DNA of 64,000 nucleotides from RGIG4034 sp045576455. GTDB lineage: Bacteria > Bacillota > Clostridia > Lachnospirales > Lachnospiraceae. The stretch covers positions 1-64,000 of the forward strand of contig JAZNGM010000005.1 in assembly GCA_045576455.1 (NCBI GenBank). Reading direction: 5' to 3'. Below the pieces are notes generated by a model. That model made no database searches, was not told the origin of the DNA, and saw only the letters and a list, made by a program, of their open reading frames with translations. This document shows, piece by piece, positions 9,203-17,412 of the stretch. Both the position numbers and the translations under genes were made by a program. The stretch's first letter is position 1, and every line of letters starts with the position of its first letter.

Positions 9203-10408
9203 ATGAAAGTAAAAGGTACTTATTTTCAAAACAGCAAGGAACAGCCGTTAGTGTACGGGGATGTTGAGATTATTAACCCAAAGCGTGAGAGGCTTCGCGG
9301 AGAGGAAAAGAAAGAAGGAATACTGGCAGAGAGCGTTATGGTAGGCTTCTGCGGAACAGATAATTCTTTTTTACATATGGCAATGGAAGAGAAGATGGGA
9401 AGCAAATTCCCGGAAGGAACAAATCGTCTGATTAACGGACATGAAGGAATTGTATGGGTTCCGTCTGAAAACCGTTTTGCCATTGTATTAATCCGCGGCG
9501 GAGACAGCTGCGACCCAACCCGATATACAGAGGATGAGACGTACTTTGAATATGGTTGTGATGGTGCGGACGGTCTTTTCTCCGACTGTAATTATTATAA
9601 CCCGGATATGCTGCTTCCGATTCCGGACGGTTTTGTAAAGGATGGAAAAATTGCCCTTTCTTTTGCTAAAAAGATGGTATTCCCGGACCCATACGGTTGT
9701 ATGGTATTCCAGCTTGAAAGAATGGAAGACATCGGCTCAGCACACAACTTCCGTGTAGAGATGGCAAAAAATAAATGCAGCGAAGCGGAAGGCAGGGAAC
9801 TGGCACGCAAGCATTTATTTGACAGAACTGTCATTTTTGGATTAGGTACAACAGGAATGTTTATCGGCGATTTAATCAGACAGAATTATCCTGACGCGAA
9901 GATCGTTTTTGTGGCACGAAGCGAGGAAAACAGTCCGAAAGTACAGTTTGCCCTTAACAAAGCAAAAGCGGATTATGTACAGAGTAATTTTGCAACCGAG
10001 GCAGAGCTTGCCGAAGCAATAAAAGCAAAGCTTAACGGAACGGCAACCACCTTTATCGGTATAAGCGGTAACAGCATTGAGAATAAGATTGCATTTGAGT
10101 ACGGCGTGCTGGGTAACAACGGTTTGTATAACAGCTTTTCGTTAGGGCCGGTAGTACAGTTTGATTCCATGCCGTTTGGATTTAAGAACCACATTATTCT
10201 TTCTTCCATTAACTTTAGACAGGCGCACATGGAAAAAGCAATTGAGATTCTTGCAAAGAGTGATTATGACACCATTGTCGAATTGATTGACAAAGATACT
10301 TTTACTGCCGATCCGGTAGATGCATATAACAATAAGATTTATTGTAAGGGTGCACCGCTTAAAACGGCAGTCATCTGGAATGAAAAATACATAGACTTTG
10401 AACGCTAA
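9203..10408 (+). CDS. Zn-dependent aldose 1-dehydrogenase-like protein (glucose dehydrogenase type MDR)
   Basis: This 401-aa medium-chain dehydrogenase resembles the archaeal/bacterial glucose dehydrogenase branch: MVGFCGTDNSF near the N-terminus, NGHEGIVWV (metal-site Glu), and a nucleotide-binding VIFGLGTTGMF segment. Such enzymes oxidise the anomeric carbon of an aldose to a lactone with NAD(P)+. I chose ATG 9203 over 9185 because the GGAGG (9187-9191) lies before it. It is the first gene of an operon holding a mutarotase and a lactonase-like amidohydrolase, which supports a sugar 1-dehydrogenase role. The substrate is unproven; L-galactose or L-fucose is inferred. Confidence 0.75.
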   Translation: MKVKGTYFQNSKEQPLVYGDVEIINPKRERLRGEEKKEGILAESVMVGFCGTDNSFLHMAMEEKMGSKFPEGTNRLINGHEGIVWVPSENRFAIVLIRGGDSCDPTRYTEDETYFEYGCDGADGLFSDCNYYNPDMLLPIPDGFVKDGKIALSFAKKMVFPDPYGCMVFQLERMEDIGSAHNFRVEMAKNKCSEAEGRELARKHLFDRTVIFGLGTTGMFIGDLIRQNYPDAKIVFVARSEENSPKVQFALNKAKADYVQSNFATEAELAEAIKAKLNGTATTFIGISGNSIENKIAFEYGVLGNNGLYNSFSLGPVVQFDSMPFGFKNHIILSSINFRQAHMEKAIEILAKSDYDTIVELIDKDTFTADPVDAYNNKIYCKGAPLKTAVIWNEKYIDFER

Positions 10409-10476
10409 AGGTATTAAGGATAAGAAATAGCAAAATAAAAAAGAGTAATAAGTATGAGAAAGGATATAACGGATAC

Positions 10477-11499
10477 ATGAAAACAGTATTAATTAATAAA
10501 CCGGGCGAAATCGCCGTAACAGATACCCAAATGCCGGTGGCAGGAGAGGGAGAAGCTATTTTAAAAGTAAGATATTGCGGCGTGTGCGGCGCAGATGTTG
10601 CAAGCTATACCGGCAATCAGCCGTTTACTACCTACCCAAGAATTCCGGGACACGAGTTCAGTGCAGAAATCGTAAGTATTCCGGAAAATAATCTTGGACT
10701 TAAGGTAGGGGATATCGTAACCGCTAATCCGTATTTTAACTGCGGTCACTGCTATTCCTGTGAAAGAGGACTTGTGAACTGCTGTACAGACAACCAGACC
10801 ATGGGTGTACAGCGTGACGGAAGCTTCCGTGAATATATCGCTATGCCGGTTGAGAGAATCATTCCGGGTAACGGACTTTCCGCAAAAGAACTTGCTTTAA
10901 TCGAACCGTTTTCCATCGGCTACCACGCACTTTCCAGAGCGAAGATTGAGCCGACGGATAAGGTGTTAATTGAAGGCGCGGGCCCGATTGGTCTTTTTGC
11001 TTTAATCAGTGCAAAGTTAAGAGGCGCAAGCGTATATGTATTTGACGTACTTCAGGGAAGACTTGATACAGCACTTGAATACGGCGCAGACGGCGTGGTG
11101 GATGTGTCCAAAAAAGATTTCATGGAGGAAGTAAACCGTATTACGGACGGTAAAGGCTTTGATGTATGTGTGGAAGCCTGCGGACTTTCCGAAACCTTCT
11201 TAAATTGTATCGATGCAGCTGCTTTTGGCGCGAACATTATTTTAATCGGTAACGGCAAACGCGATACTACATTTTTACATTCCATTTTGTTAAAGAAGGA
11301 ACTTAATGTATTTGGCAGCCGTAACGCATATACCAAGGACTTTAAGGCACTCATTAATCTGGTATCCTCCGGCAAAGTGGACCTTATGAAAATGGTAAGC
11401 GCCGTTTATCCGATAGATGAGGCAGATACGGCATTTAAGGCACTTGCCAATAACGATGGAAGTCTTAAAAAGGTATTGATTCAGATAACGGAGGACTAG
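10477..11499 (+). CDS. Zn-dependent dehydrogenase, LgoD (L-galactonate 5-dehydrogenase)-like
   Basis: This 340-aa MDR protein carries the catalytic-zinc region CGVCGAD, PGHEFSAEI, a four-Cys structural zinc cluster (CGHCYSCERGLVNC), and EGAGPIGL for nucleotide binding. Length and several segments (GNQPFTTYPRIPGHE, LIEPFSIGYHA, KKELNVFGSRNA) recall Escherichia coli LgoD/YjjN, which oxidises L-galactonate at C5 to D-tagaturonate. That comparison is from memory. The downstream UxaB and UxaA are exactly the next two enzymes of that route. A related sorbitol- or threonine-dehydrogenase-type activity cannot be excluded. A 68-base gap separates it from the previous gene. Confidence 0.72.
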   Translation: MKTVLINKPGEIAVTDTQMPVAGEGEAILKVRYCGVCGADVASYTGNQPFTTYPRIPGHEFSAEIVSIPENNLGLKVGDIVTANPYFNCGHCYSCERGLVNCCTDNQTMGVQRDGSFREYIAMPVERIIPGNGLSAKELALIEPFSIGYHALSRAKIEPTDKVLIEGAGPIGLFALISAKLRGASVYVFDVLQGRLDTALEYGADGVVDVSKKDFMEEVNRITDGKGFDVCVEACGLSETFLNCIDAAAFGANIILIGNGKRDTTFLHSILLKKELNVFGSRNAYTKDFKALINLVSSGKVDLMKMVSAVYPIDEADTAFKALANNDGSLKKVLIQITED

Positions 11500-11503
11500 T
11501 CCT

Positions 11504-12373
11504 ATGATTATTGATGCACATCTTCATTTGTGGAAAAAACAACAGGGCATGGTAAACGGTAAAAAAGTGTACGGCATTGGCGGCGGCAGGAGTGATTTTG
11601 GCGGTGAAATCCGTCAGATGATGCCCCCGTATATGATTAATGATGAGAATACGGTGGAAATCTTAATCTCCAACATGGATTTTGCCTGCGTGAATGCAGC
11701 GGTTGTTACGCAGGAATATATAGACGGTAACCAGGATGAATATTTGCTGGAAGCGAAAAGCAAATATCCTGACAGAATTAAGATATGCAGTCTTTATGAA
11801 GAAAATCCTAATTTCCGCATGGAGGGATTTGACGGTATTAAAATATGTGCGGGCCGTTTACAAGAACCGCTTATCAATACACTTCCGGTATTTAAGGAAG
11901 CAGAGAAGCTTGGCAAATTTGTATCGGTTGACCTTGCGGATGGCAGGGAACAGGTCAATGAGATGCAGGAGATTATCAAGGCTTGTCCTGATGTAAAAAT
12001 AGCCATCGGACATTTTGCCATGGTGACAAGAGAGGGCTGGGAAGAACAGGTTGCCCTAGCTAAGAACAAAAACGTGTACGTGGAAAGCGGCGGTATTACA
12101 TGGCTTTTTAACAGTGAGTATTATCCGTATCCGTCTGCGGTGGATGCTATAAAAAGAGCGGCTGAGATTTGTGGTATGGAGAAGCTTATGTGGGGCAGTG
12201 ATTACCCAAGAACCATGACGGCAATTACCTATCTGATGTCACAGGACTTTGTGAGCAAAAGCGATAAACTGACGGATAAGGAAAAGGCTATGTTTTTAGG
12301 TGAAAATGCAGAAAAGTTCTATGGTTTTACCCATCAGGAACCCATCAAACGCATTTCACACATGGCAGAGTAA
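11504..12373 (+). CDS. Amidohydrolase-2 family protein, probable sugar lactonase
   Basis: This 289-aa TIM-barrel metal-dependent hydrolase has the N-terminal DAHLHLW metal motif (D4, H6, H8), GHFAM in mid-protein and WGSDYPR near the C-terminus with the catalytic Asp. The amidohydrolase-2 family includes L-fucono-1,5-lactonase and 2-pyrone-4,6-dicarbonate lactonase. Between an aldose dehydrogenase and a sugar-acid dehydrogenase, hydrolysis of the sugar lactone to the free aldonate is the likely job. The start is four bases after the previous stop with a GGAGG inside that gene's end, so translation is probably coupled. It could instead be an uncharacterised decarboxylase of the same family. 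Confidence 0.75.
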   Translation: MIIDAHLHLWKKQQGMVNGKKVYGIGGGRSDFGGEIRQMMPPYMINDENTVEILISNMDFACVNAAVVTQEYIDGNQDEYLLEAKSKYPDRIKICSLYEENPNFRMEGFDGIKICAGRLQEPLINTLPVFKEAEKLGKFVSVDLADGREQVNEMQEIIKACPDVKIAIGHFAMVTREGWEEQVALAKNKNVYVESGGITWLFNSEYYPYPSAVDAIKRAAEICGMEKLMWGSDYPRTMTAITYLMSQDFVSKSDKLTDKEKAMFLGENAEKFYGFTHQEPIKRISHMAE

Positions 12374-12468
12374 GACAGCCGCGGAACAACAATTAATGCA
12401 ACATGGACACAGAACCGAAATAATAAATATGGATTCAACAAAATACACCAAACATAAGGAGAGCAGCT

Positions 12469-12909
12469 ATGTTAAAAGGAATACCGGCGATTTTGTCGCC
12501 TGAATTATTAAAAGTATTATGCGAAATGGGACATACGGATGAGCTTACCATCGGTGACGGTAACTTTCCGGGACATACCTATGGCAAAAAAGTAATCCGC
12601 ATGGACTCCGTTATGGTGCCGGAGCTTTTGGATGCTATTTTACAGGTATTCCCGTTAGATACCTACGTGGATCATCCATGTACCTTAATGGAGGTTGTAA
12701 AGGGTGACCCTGTAGAAACACCGGTATGGGATATCTATAAAGAAATCGTGGCAAAATACGATGACCGTGGTGCAGATTGCTTTGAAGCGATTGATAAGTG
12801 GGATTTCTATGATAAGACTAAAGAGCATTCCACGGTAGTAATCATGACAGGTGACACAAGACAGTATGCGAACCTGATTCTTAAAAAGGGTGTCGTAAAA
12901 CCGGAATAG
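12469..12909 (+). CDS. fucU: FucU-type sugar mutarotase (RbsD/FucU family)
   Basis: This 146-aa protein spans the whole RbsD/FucU fold with H22 and D30 in MGHTDELTIGDGNFPG and a C-terminal GDTRQYANLILKKGV. FucU interconverts the alpha and beta anomers of L-fucose and related pyranoses, supplying the anomer an enzyme needs. An AAGGAG sits before the ATG. Its placement inside an oxidative rather than kinase/aldolase operon suggests it feeds the dehydrogenase at 9203, as FucU does in the Campylobacter jejuni fucose cluster. The exact sugar could be L-fucose or L-galactose. Confidence 0.85.
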   Translation: MLKGIPAILSPELLKVLCEMGHTDELTIGDGNFPGHTYGKKVIRMDSVMVPELLDAILQVFPLDTYVDHPCTLMEVVKGDPVETPVWDIYKEIVAKYDDRGADCFEAIDKWDFYDKTKEHSTVVIMTGDTRQYANLILKKGVVKPE

Positions 12910-13042
12910 CAGTCCGCCCGGCAATTGCGCAACAAAACATATAATAGCTGAAAAAATAAATTTAAAAACAACAAAAATGAAACAACAAAATAAACAGCAA
13001 AATAAACGGTAAAATAAACGGTTATAAAAAGAGGAAAAAATC

Positions 13043-14386
13043 ATGGCAAAAGAACGTGTAATTCAGTTTGGTGAAGGTGGTTTCCTTCGCGGATTTGTAG
13101 ATTATTTTTTATATAAATTAAATGAAAAGGAAGTTTGGGACGGCAAAGTAGTAATCGTACAGCCAATCGAAAAAGGTATGTGCGAAATGTTATCCGCCCA
13201 GAACTGTGAGTATAACCTCTATTTAAGAGGAATTGAAAATGGTGAGATTATTAATGAAAAAACACATATTGATGTAATTTCAAGATGTGTGAATCCGTAT
13301 ACACAGTTTGACGATTATTTAAGTCTTGCTGAAAATCCGGACTTCAGATTTATTATTTCCAATACAACGGAGGCGGGTATCGAGTATCTTGGTATGGAAA
13401 AAATCGATGACAGACCGGCAAAGTCATATCCTGCCAAATTAACTCAGCTTTTATATAAGCGTTTTACACTGGGACTTAAGGGCTTTATCCTTCTTCCTTG
13501 TGAGCTTATTGACAACAATGCGGATAATTTAAAAGAATGCATTATTAAATACGCTAAGTTATGGGAGCTGGGGGACGATTTCATAAACTGGATTAATGAG
13601 GAAAATCATTTCTGTAATACGCTTGTTGACCGTATTGTTACGGGCTTCCCAAAAGATGAAGCAAAAAACTTATGGAAGGAAATCGGTTATCAGGATAACC
13701 TTCTTGATACAGCAGAAATTTTCCATCTCTGGGTTATTGAAGGTCATCATGAAGATGAACTTCCGTTTAACAAAGCCGGTTACAACATTGTATGGACCGA
13801 TGATGTTAAACCGTATAAGAAAAGAAAAGTACGTATCTTAAACGGTGGACATACTTCCATGGTATTAGGAGCTTATCTGTATGGACTTACCACGGTAGGC
13901 GAGTGTCTTAACGATGAAACGGTACATGCGTTCCTTGATAAATGTATCTTTGACGAGATTATCCCGACACTGGGTAATACAGAAACCGATGTGAACTTTG
14001 GTAAGGCTGTAATCGAAAGATTTAAGAATCCGTTTATTAAACATCAGTTATTATCGATTGCCCTTAATTCCGTAAGTAAATTTGCGGTGCGTGTACTTCC
14101 GACCATCATCGAATATAAGGAAAAATTTGCGGCATATCCGCCGGCACTTACTTTTTCCCTGGCAGCACTTATTGCGTTCTACAGAACCGATAAGTCCAAC
14201 GACAATGAAGAGATTATGGCATTTATGAAAGATGCAAAAGTTGAAGATATTATGAAGCGTTCCGATTACTGGGGACAGGATTTAAGCGATATGGCACCGC
14301 TTGTGTCAGAATACTATGACCTCATTAATGAAAAAGGAATGGCAGAAGCGTATAAAGTGGTACTTGCGAAGAAAGAGGCTTATTAA
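13043..14386 (+). CDS. uxaB: Tagaturonate reductase / altronate oxidoreductase-like (UxaB family)
   Basis: This 447-aa protein belongs to the polyol-specific long-chain (mannitol) dehydrogenase family. It opens with the nucleotide-binding VIQFGEGGFLRGFVDYFL and carries the family K-x5-N-x2-H catalytic pattern in KRKVRILNGGHTSM. UxaB reduces D-tagaturonate to D-altronate with NADH. The stop overlaps the ATG of uxaA by one base, so the two are coupled. No uronate isomerase (UxaC) gene is present in the window, so the keto acid probably does not come from galacturonate but from the LgoD-like enzyme at 10477. The A-rich 133-base leader before it holds repeats of AAAATAAACGGT. Confidence 0.85.
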   Translation: MAKERVIQFGEGGFLRGFVDYFLYKLNEKEVWDGKVVIVQPIEKGMCEMLSAQNCEYNLYLRGIENGEIINEKTHIDVISRCVNPYTQFDDYLSLAENPDFRFIISNTTEAGIEYLGMEKIDDRPAKSYPAKLTQLLYKRFTLGLKGFILLPCELIDNNADNLKECIIKYAKLWELGDDFINWINEENHFCNTLVDRIVTGFPKDEAKNLWKEIGYQDNLLDTAEIFHLWVIEGHHEDELPFNKAGYNIVWTDDVKPYKKRKVRILNGGHTSMVLGAYLYGLTTVGECLNDETVHAFLDKCIFDEIIPTLGNTETDVNFGKAVIERFKNPFIKHQLLSIALNSVSKFAVRVLPTIIEYKEKFAAYPPALTFSLAALIAFYRTDKSNDNEEIMAFMKDAKVEDIMKRSDYWGQDLSDMAPLVSEYYDLINEKGMAEAYKVVLAKKEAY

Positions 14387-15912
14387 TGCGTGAATATGTA
14401 AGAATCAATAAAAATGATAATGTGGCAGTTGCCCTTTGCGATTTGGAAATGGGCAGAGAGATAGCGTTTGAGGATTTAACCGTTACTTTATGTGAAGATG
14501 TGGCAGGCGGCCATAAGTTTGCCATACAGGAAATAAAAAAAGCGGAGCCTGTAATCAAATACGGCTATCCCATCGGTTTTGCAACCGGTGATATCAAGGT
14601 GGGTGCCCATGTCCATGTACATAACATAAAAACGGGACTGGGGGATGATGTAAGCTATACCTATAATCCGGTGCCTGTAGGTACACAACCGGAAGGCAAA
14701 AACCCTGCGACGGTAGTCCCTTCATCCGCTGATTCCCATCCTTCCACCTTCAACGGTTATGTACGTAAAAACGGCCGCGTGGGAATCCGTAATGAGTTAT
14801 TTGTCATTCCTACGGTCGGCTGTGTGAATTCCATAGCAAAAGCTATTGCCGATGCAGGACAGAAGGCGCAATACAAGGGTGTGGATGCCGTTGTCGCATT
14901 TACCCATCCGTATGGCTGTTCCCAGATGGGCGATGACCAGGAAAACTCAAGGGAAGCACTGGCAAGTCTTATTAACCATCCGAATGCCGGTGGTGTGCTT
15001 GTGCTGGGGCTTGGCTGTGAAAATTCCAATATCGGTATTTTGAAAGAATATATCGGGGAATATGACCCGGAGCGTGTCCGTTTCCTTCAGTGCCAGGATG
15101 TAGAGGATGAAGTGGAAGAGGGCATCAGAATAATGGATGAACTTGCAGCGTGCATGGCGGATGATAAGAGAACTCCTGCTGATGTGAGTAAACTGATTGT
15201 CGGCTTAAAGTGCGGTGGCTCAGATGGTCTCAGCGGTATCACGGCAAATCCTGTGGTAGGTGTTTTTTCCGATATGCTGACCGCGATGGGCGGAAGCACC
15301 ATCCTTACGGAAGTACCGGAGATGTTCGGTGCGGAAACCATTCTTATGGACAGGGCAGTAGATCAGACGGTATTTGAAAAAATCGTTAAGATGATTAATG
15401 ATTTTAAAAACTATTACCGTTTCCACAACCAGACCATCTACGAAAACCCTTCACCGGGTAACAAAAAAGGCGGTATATCAACGCTGGAAGACAAAGCACT
15501 CGGTTGTACGCAGAAGTCGGGAAGCTCACAGGTTACGGATGTACTTGATTATGCAAAAAGACTGGAAAAGAGCGGGCTTAACCTGTTGTATGCGCCGGGC
15601 AATGACCTGGTTGCCAGTACGGCACTTGCCTTAAGCGGTGCGCAGATTGTTCTTTTTACAACGGGAAGAGGAACTCCTTTTGCAACCGTGGTTCCTACCG
15701 TTAAAATTTCTACCAATACACCGCTTTATGAAAAGAAAAAACAGTGGATTGATTTTGATTGCGGACGGCTTTTAGAAGAATCGGTAACGCTTGAAAATCT
15801 TGCTGCCGATTTATATAACTATGTAATCAGCATTGCAAACGGGGAACTTGTAAAAAGTGAACAGGACGGCTACCGTGACCTTGCCATTTTTAAACAGGGC
15901 GTAACCTTATAG
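14386..15912 (+). CDS. uxaA: Altronate dehydratase (UxaA family)
   Basis: This 508-aa protein is full length for UxaA: an N-terminal SAF domain (about 5-95) and a long C-terminal dehydratase domain (about 115-500) with conserved Cys-rich motifs such as FTHPYGCSQMGDD, GLGCENSN and KCGGSDGLSGITANP. UxaA removes water from D-altronate to give 2-keto-3-deoxy-D-gluconate, using a metal centre. UxaA relatives also dehydrate L-fuconate in the C. jejuni fucose pathway, so the present substrate could be altronate or a 6-deoxy analogue. It closes the operon; a terminator hairpin starts 11 bases after the stop. The aldolase or kinase for the product is not in the window. Confidence 0.88.
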   Translation: MREYVRINKNDNVAVALCDLEMGREIAFEDLTVTLCEDVAGGHKFAIQEIKKAEPVIKYGYPIGFATGDIKVGAHVHVHNIKTGLGDDVSYTYNPVPVGTQPEGKNPATVVPSSADSHPSTFNGYVRKNGRVGIRNELFVIPTVGCVNSIAKAIADAGQKAQYKGVDAVVAFTHPYGCSQMGDDQENSREALASLINHPNAGGVLVLGLGCENSNIGILKEYIGEYDPERVRFLQCQDVEDEVEEGIRIMDELAACMADDKRTPADVSKLIVGLKCGGSDGLSGITANPVVGVFSDMLTAMGGSTILTEVPEMFGAETILMDRAVDQTVFEKIVKMINDFKNYYRFHNQTIYENPSPGNKKGGISTLEDKALGCTQKSGSSQVTDVLDYAKRLEKSGLNLLYAPGNDLVASTALALSGAQIVLFTTGRGTPFATVVPTVKISTNTPLYEKKKQWIDFDCGRLLEESVTLENLAADLYNYVISIANGELVKSEQDGYRDLAIFKQGVTL

Positions 15913-15923
15913 AGAATAAATAT

Positions 15924-15976
15924 GAATTCATGGCATATGCTACCTTTGGGAGGTAGTTGCCATGAATTCTTTTTTT
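15924..15976 (+). terminator. Terminator hairpin that contains the RBS and start codon of the next gene
   Basis: GAATTCATGGCA (15924-15935) pairs with TGCCATGAATTC (15958-15969), and an inner CTACCT/AGGTAG stem (15940-15956) closes on a TTGGG loop. Seven T bases follow (15970-15976), making a strong intrinsic terminator for the sugar operon. The GGGAGG ribosome binding site and ATG (15962) of the DUF6512 gene lie inside the loop and right arm, so the same hairpin would hide that start site. Confidence 0.82.
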
Positions 15977-16450
15977 AGCAAAAAACGGATTATCGTATTT
16001 ATTATCATTTTGGTTTCAGGAGCCTTGTTGCATCAGCTTTATGTGTGGCTGCCGGGCTTTTTTACCGCGCTGCTTTCGCCGGTGGATGAAAGCTTATGGG
16101 AGCATGTAAAAATAATCTTTTACCCGCTCATTGTGGCAGGTCTTATAATGACCGGGGAGGGCAGTGATCCATCCAATAAAAAAGAGCAGGCAGCTTGGCA
16201 GTTGTCCGCTCTTATTGCAAGTGTTTTTATGTTCCTGATGGCTACCCTGTATCATGAAATACTGATGCAGGACAGCTTTGTGTTTGATATTGCCCTTTAC
16301 ATTGTGTCGATTATCATCGGTTTCCTGCTTCCTCCTTTACTTGAAAAAGTAACGGGCAGCAGAGGGATGCAGATATTAATAAATATAGCTGCATGGTCCA
16401 TGTTTGTACTCATATTGTACCGCACGTTTGTTACCCTTATAAACCTTTGA
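15962..16450 (+). CDS. DUF6512-family membrane protein
   Basis: This 162-aa protein has about five predicted membrane helices and the segment LSPVDESLWEHVKIIFYP, which I recognise as characteristic of DUF6512. Function is unknown. The ATG, its GGGAGG and the first codons (the T tract of the upstream terminator encodes Phe-Phe) are embedded in a terminator hairpin, so expression depends on read-through or a start inside the hairpin. Its last 14 bases overlap the convergent HAD gene. Nothing shows it to be part of the sugar pathway. Confidence 0.72.
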   Translation: MNSFFSKKRIIVFIIILVSGALLHQLYVWLPGFFTALLSPVDESLWEHVKIIFYPLIVAGLIMTGEGSDPSNKKEQAAWQLSALIASVFMFLMATLYHEILMQDSFVFDIALYIVSIIIGFLLPPLLEKVTGSRGMQILINIAAWSMFVLILYRTFVTLINL

Positions 16451-17144
16451 CATAGCTTAATAAATCATCATAATTACCGTGTGGATATTGGGATATATCC
16501 ACATTTTCTTTATTAATCAGACAGTCTGTAAGTAAAAATACTTTCATGCCCAGCGTTCCGGCTACCATATCTTCTTTTACATCATTGCCGACCATAAGGA
16601 TTTCTTCCGGCTTGTAGTCTGTTTTATCAAGTATTTCCTGATAGAATTTGGGGTTTGGCTTACATGACGTGCATACTTCGTAGCTTGTAAAGAAGTCAAA
16701 AATATCCGGGTCAAAGCCTGCCCATCGGATGCGGTTTGCTGTCGCATGTTTTGGAAAGAGGGGATTGGTGGCAAGTGCTGTCCTATAACCTTCTTCTTGC
16801 AGGGCAAGTACCGTTTCAAGGGCTTTTGGATTTTGACCGCATAAATCTTTTACGGTGTTGAATTCATTATTATAATATTCGTCAAAAAGTTTTTTGTCTT
16901 CGTGAATTTTTTCCCCGAAGCGTTTAAGGAAATAATTCCAGAAAACCTTTTCATTGGTTAACGGACCGTTGTTTTTAACCATCAGGGCGGTGCCTGTCCA
17001 TATTTCTTTTGTAAGTTCTTCCGGGTCATATCCGTAAGGTGCCAGTTTTTTGGAAAGGGTGGAAAAGTATCCTTTTACAAAAACGTCCTGGTCCATAGGT
17101 AATAATGTCCCGTCTAAGTCAAATAAGATGATTTTTATGCTCAT
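16437..17144 (-). CDS. HAD-superfamily hydrolase
   Basis: This 235-aa phosphatase-like protein carries HAD motif I DLDGTLLPMD (nucleophile D9, acid D11), motif III Lys in SCKPNPKFY, and motif IV MVGNDVKEDM. A helical cap domain (about 15-90) makes it a subclass I member. Substrates of this group are small phosphorylated metabolites and cannot be named here. Translation starts at ATG 17144 with GGAG about 12 bases upstream. The ribosome-binding region is duplicated because of a hairpin-rich insertion at 17151-17319. It overlaps the convergent DUF6512 gene by 14 bases. Confidence 0.82.
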   Translation of the reverse strand: MSIKIILFDLDGTLLPMDQDVFVKGYFSTLSKKLAPYGYDPEELTKEIWTGTALMVKNNGPLTNEKVFWNYFLKRFGEKIHEDKKLFDEYYNNEFNTVKDLCGQNPKALETVLALQEEGYRTALATNPLFPKHATANRIRWAGFDPDIFDFFTSYEVCTSCKPNPKFYQEILDKTDYKPEEILMVGNDVKEDMVAGTLGMKVFLLTDCLINKENVDISQYPHGNYDDLLSYVKGL

Positions 17145-17150
17145 TTTTTA

Positions 17151-17319
17151 CACTAACTCCATTCCGAGAACGTTTTTTTCGTTCGAGGAATCGCGCAACA
17201 GAAATTTGCGAATGCAATTTCTGTTGTCGCATAAAGCTAATTTGTGACGTTCTCAGAACAAATTAGCCGTGTGAAAAATCAGCATATCAATGTGATTTTT
17301 CACACTAACTCCATTCCGA
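17151..17319. repeat. Hairpin-rich insertion bounded by a 17-bp direct repeat
   Basis: CACTAACTCCATTCCGA occurs at 17151-17167 and again at 17303-17319. Between the copies lie three stacked perfect hairpins: 17196-17206/17216-17226, 17236-17245/17258-17267, and 17269-17281/17293-17305. An eight-base long-range pair GAGAACGT/ACGTTCTC (17166-17173/17247-17254) also occurs. On the minus strand the direct repeat holds the GGAG ribosome binding site of the HAD gene. No transposase is present. The layout suggests a small non-autonomous element that duplicated its target, or a structured leader. Confidence 0.6.
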
Positions 17320-17412
17320 AATTACATATAAAAAAATTATATTAAATAGGATAGGGGTAGTCAAGGAAGGGGGCACATATAATAAAGAGACAAATAAGCG
17401 GAATATGTATAT

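Noticed and set aside
12685..13044. 119-codon minus-strand ORF opposite fucU and its downstream gap
   Set aside because: Most of it is antisense to the fucU reading frame and the rest lies in A-rich leader sequence; no family match.
17050..17247. 65-codon plus-strand ORF across the HAD start
   Set aside because: It is antisense to the HAD gene and continues into the hairpin cassette.
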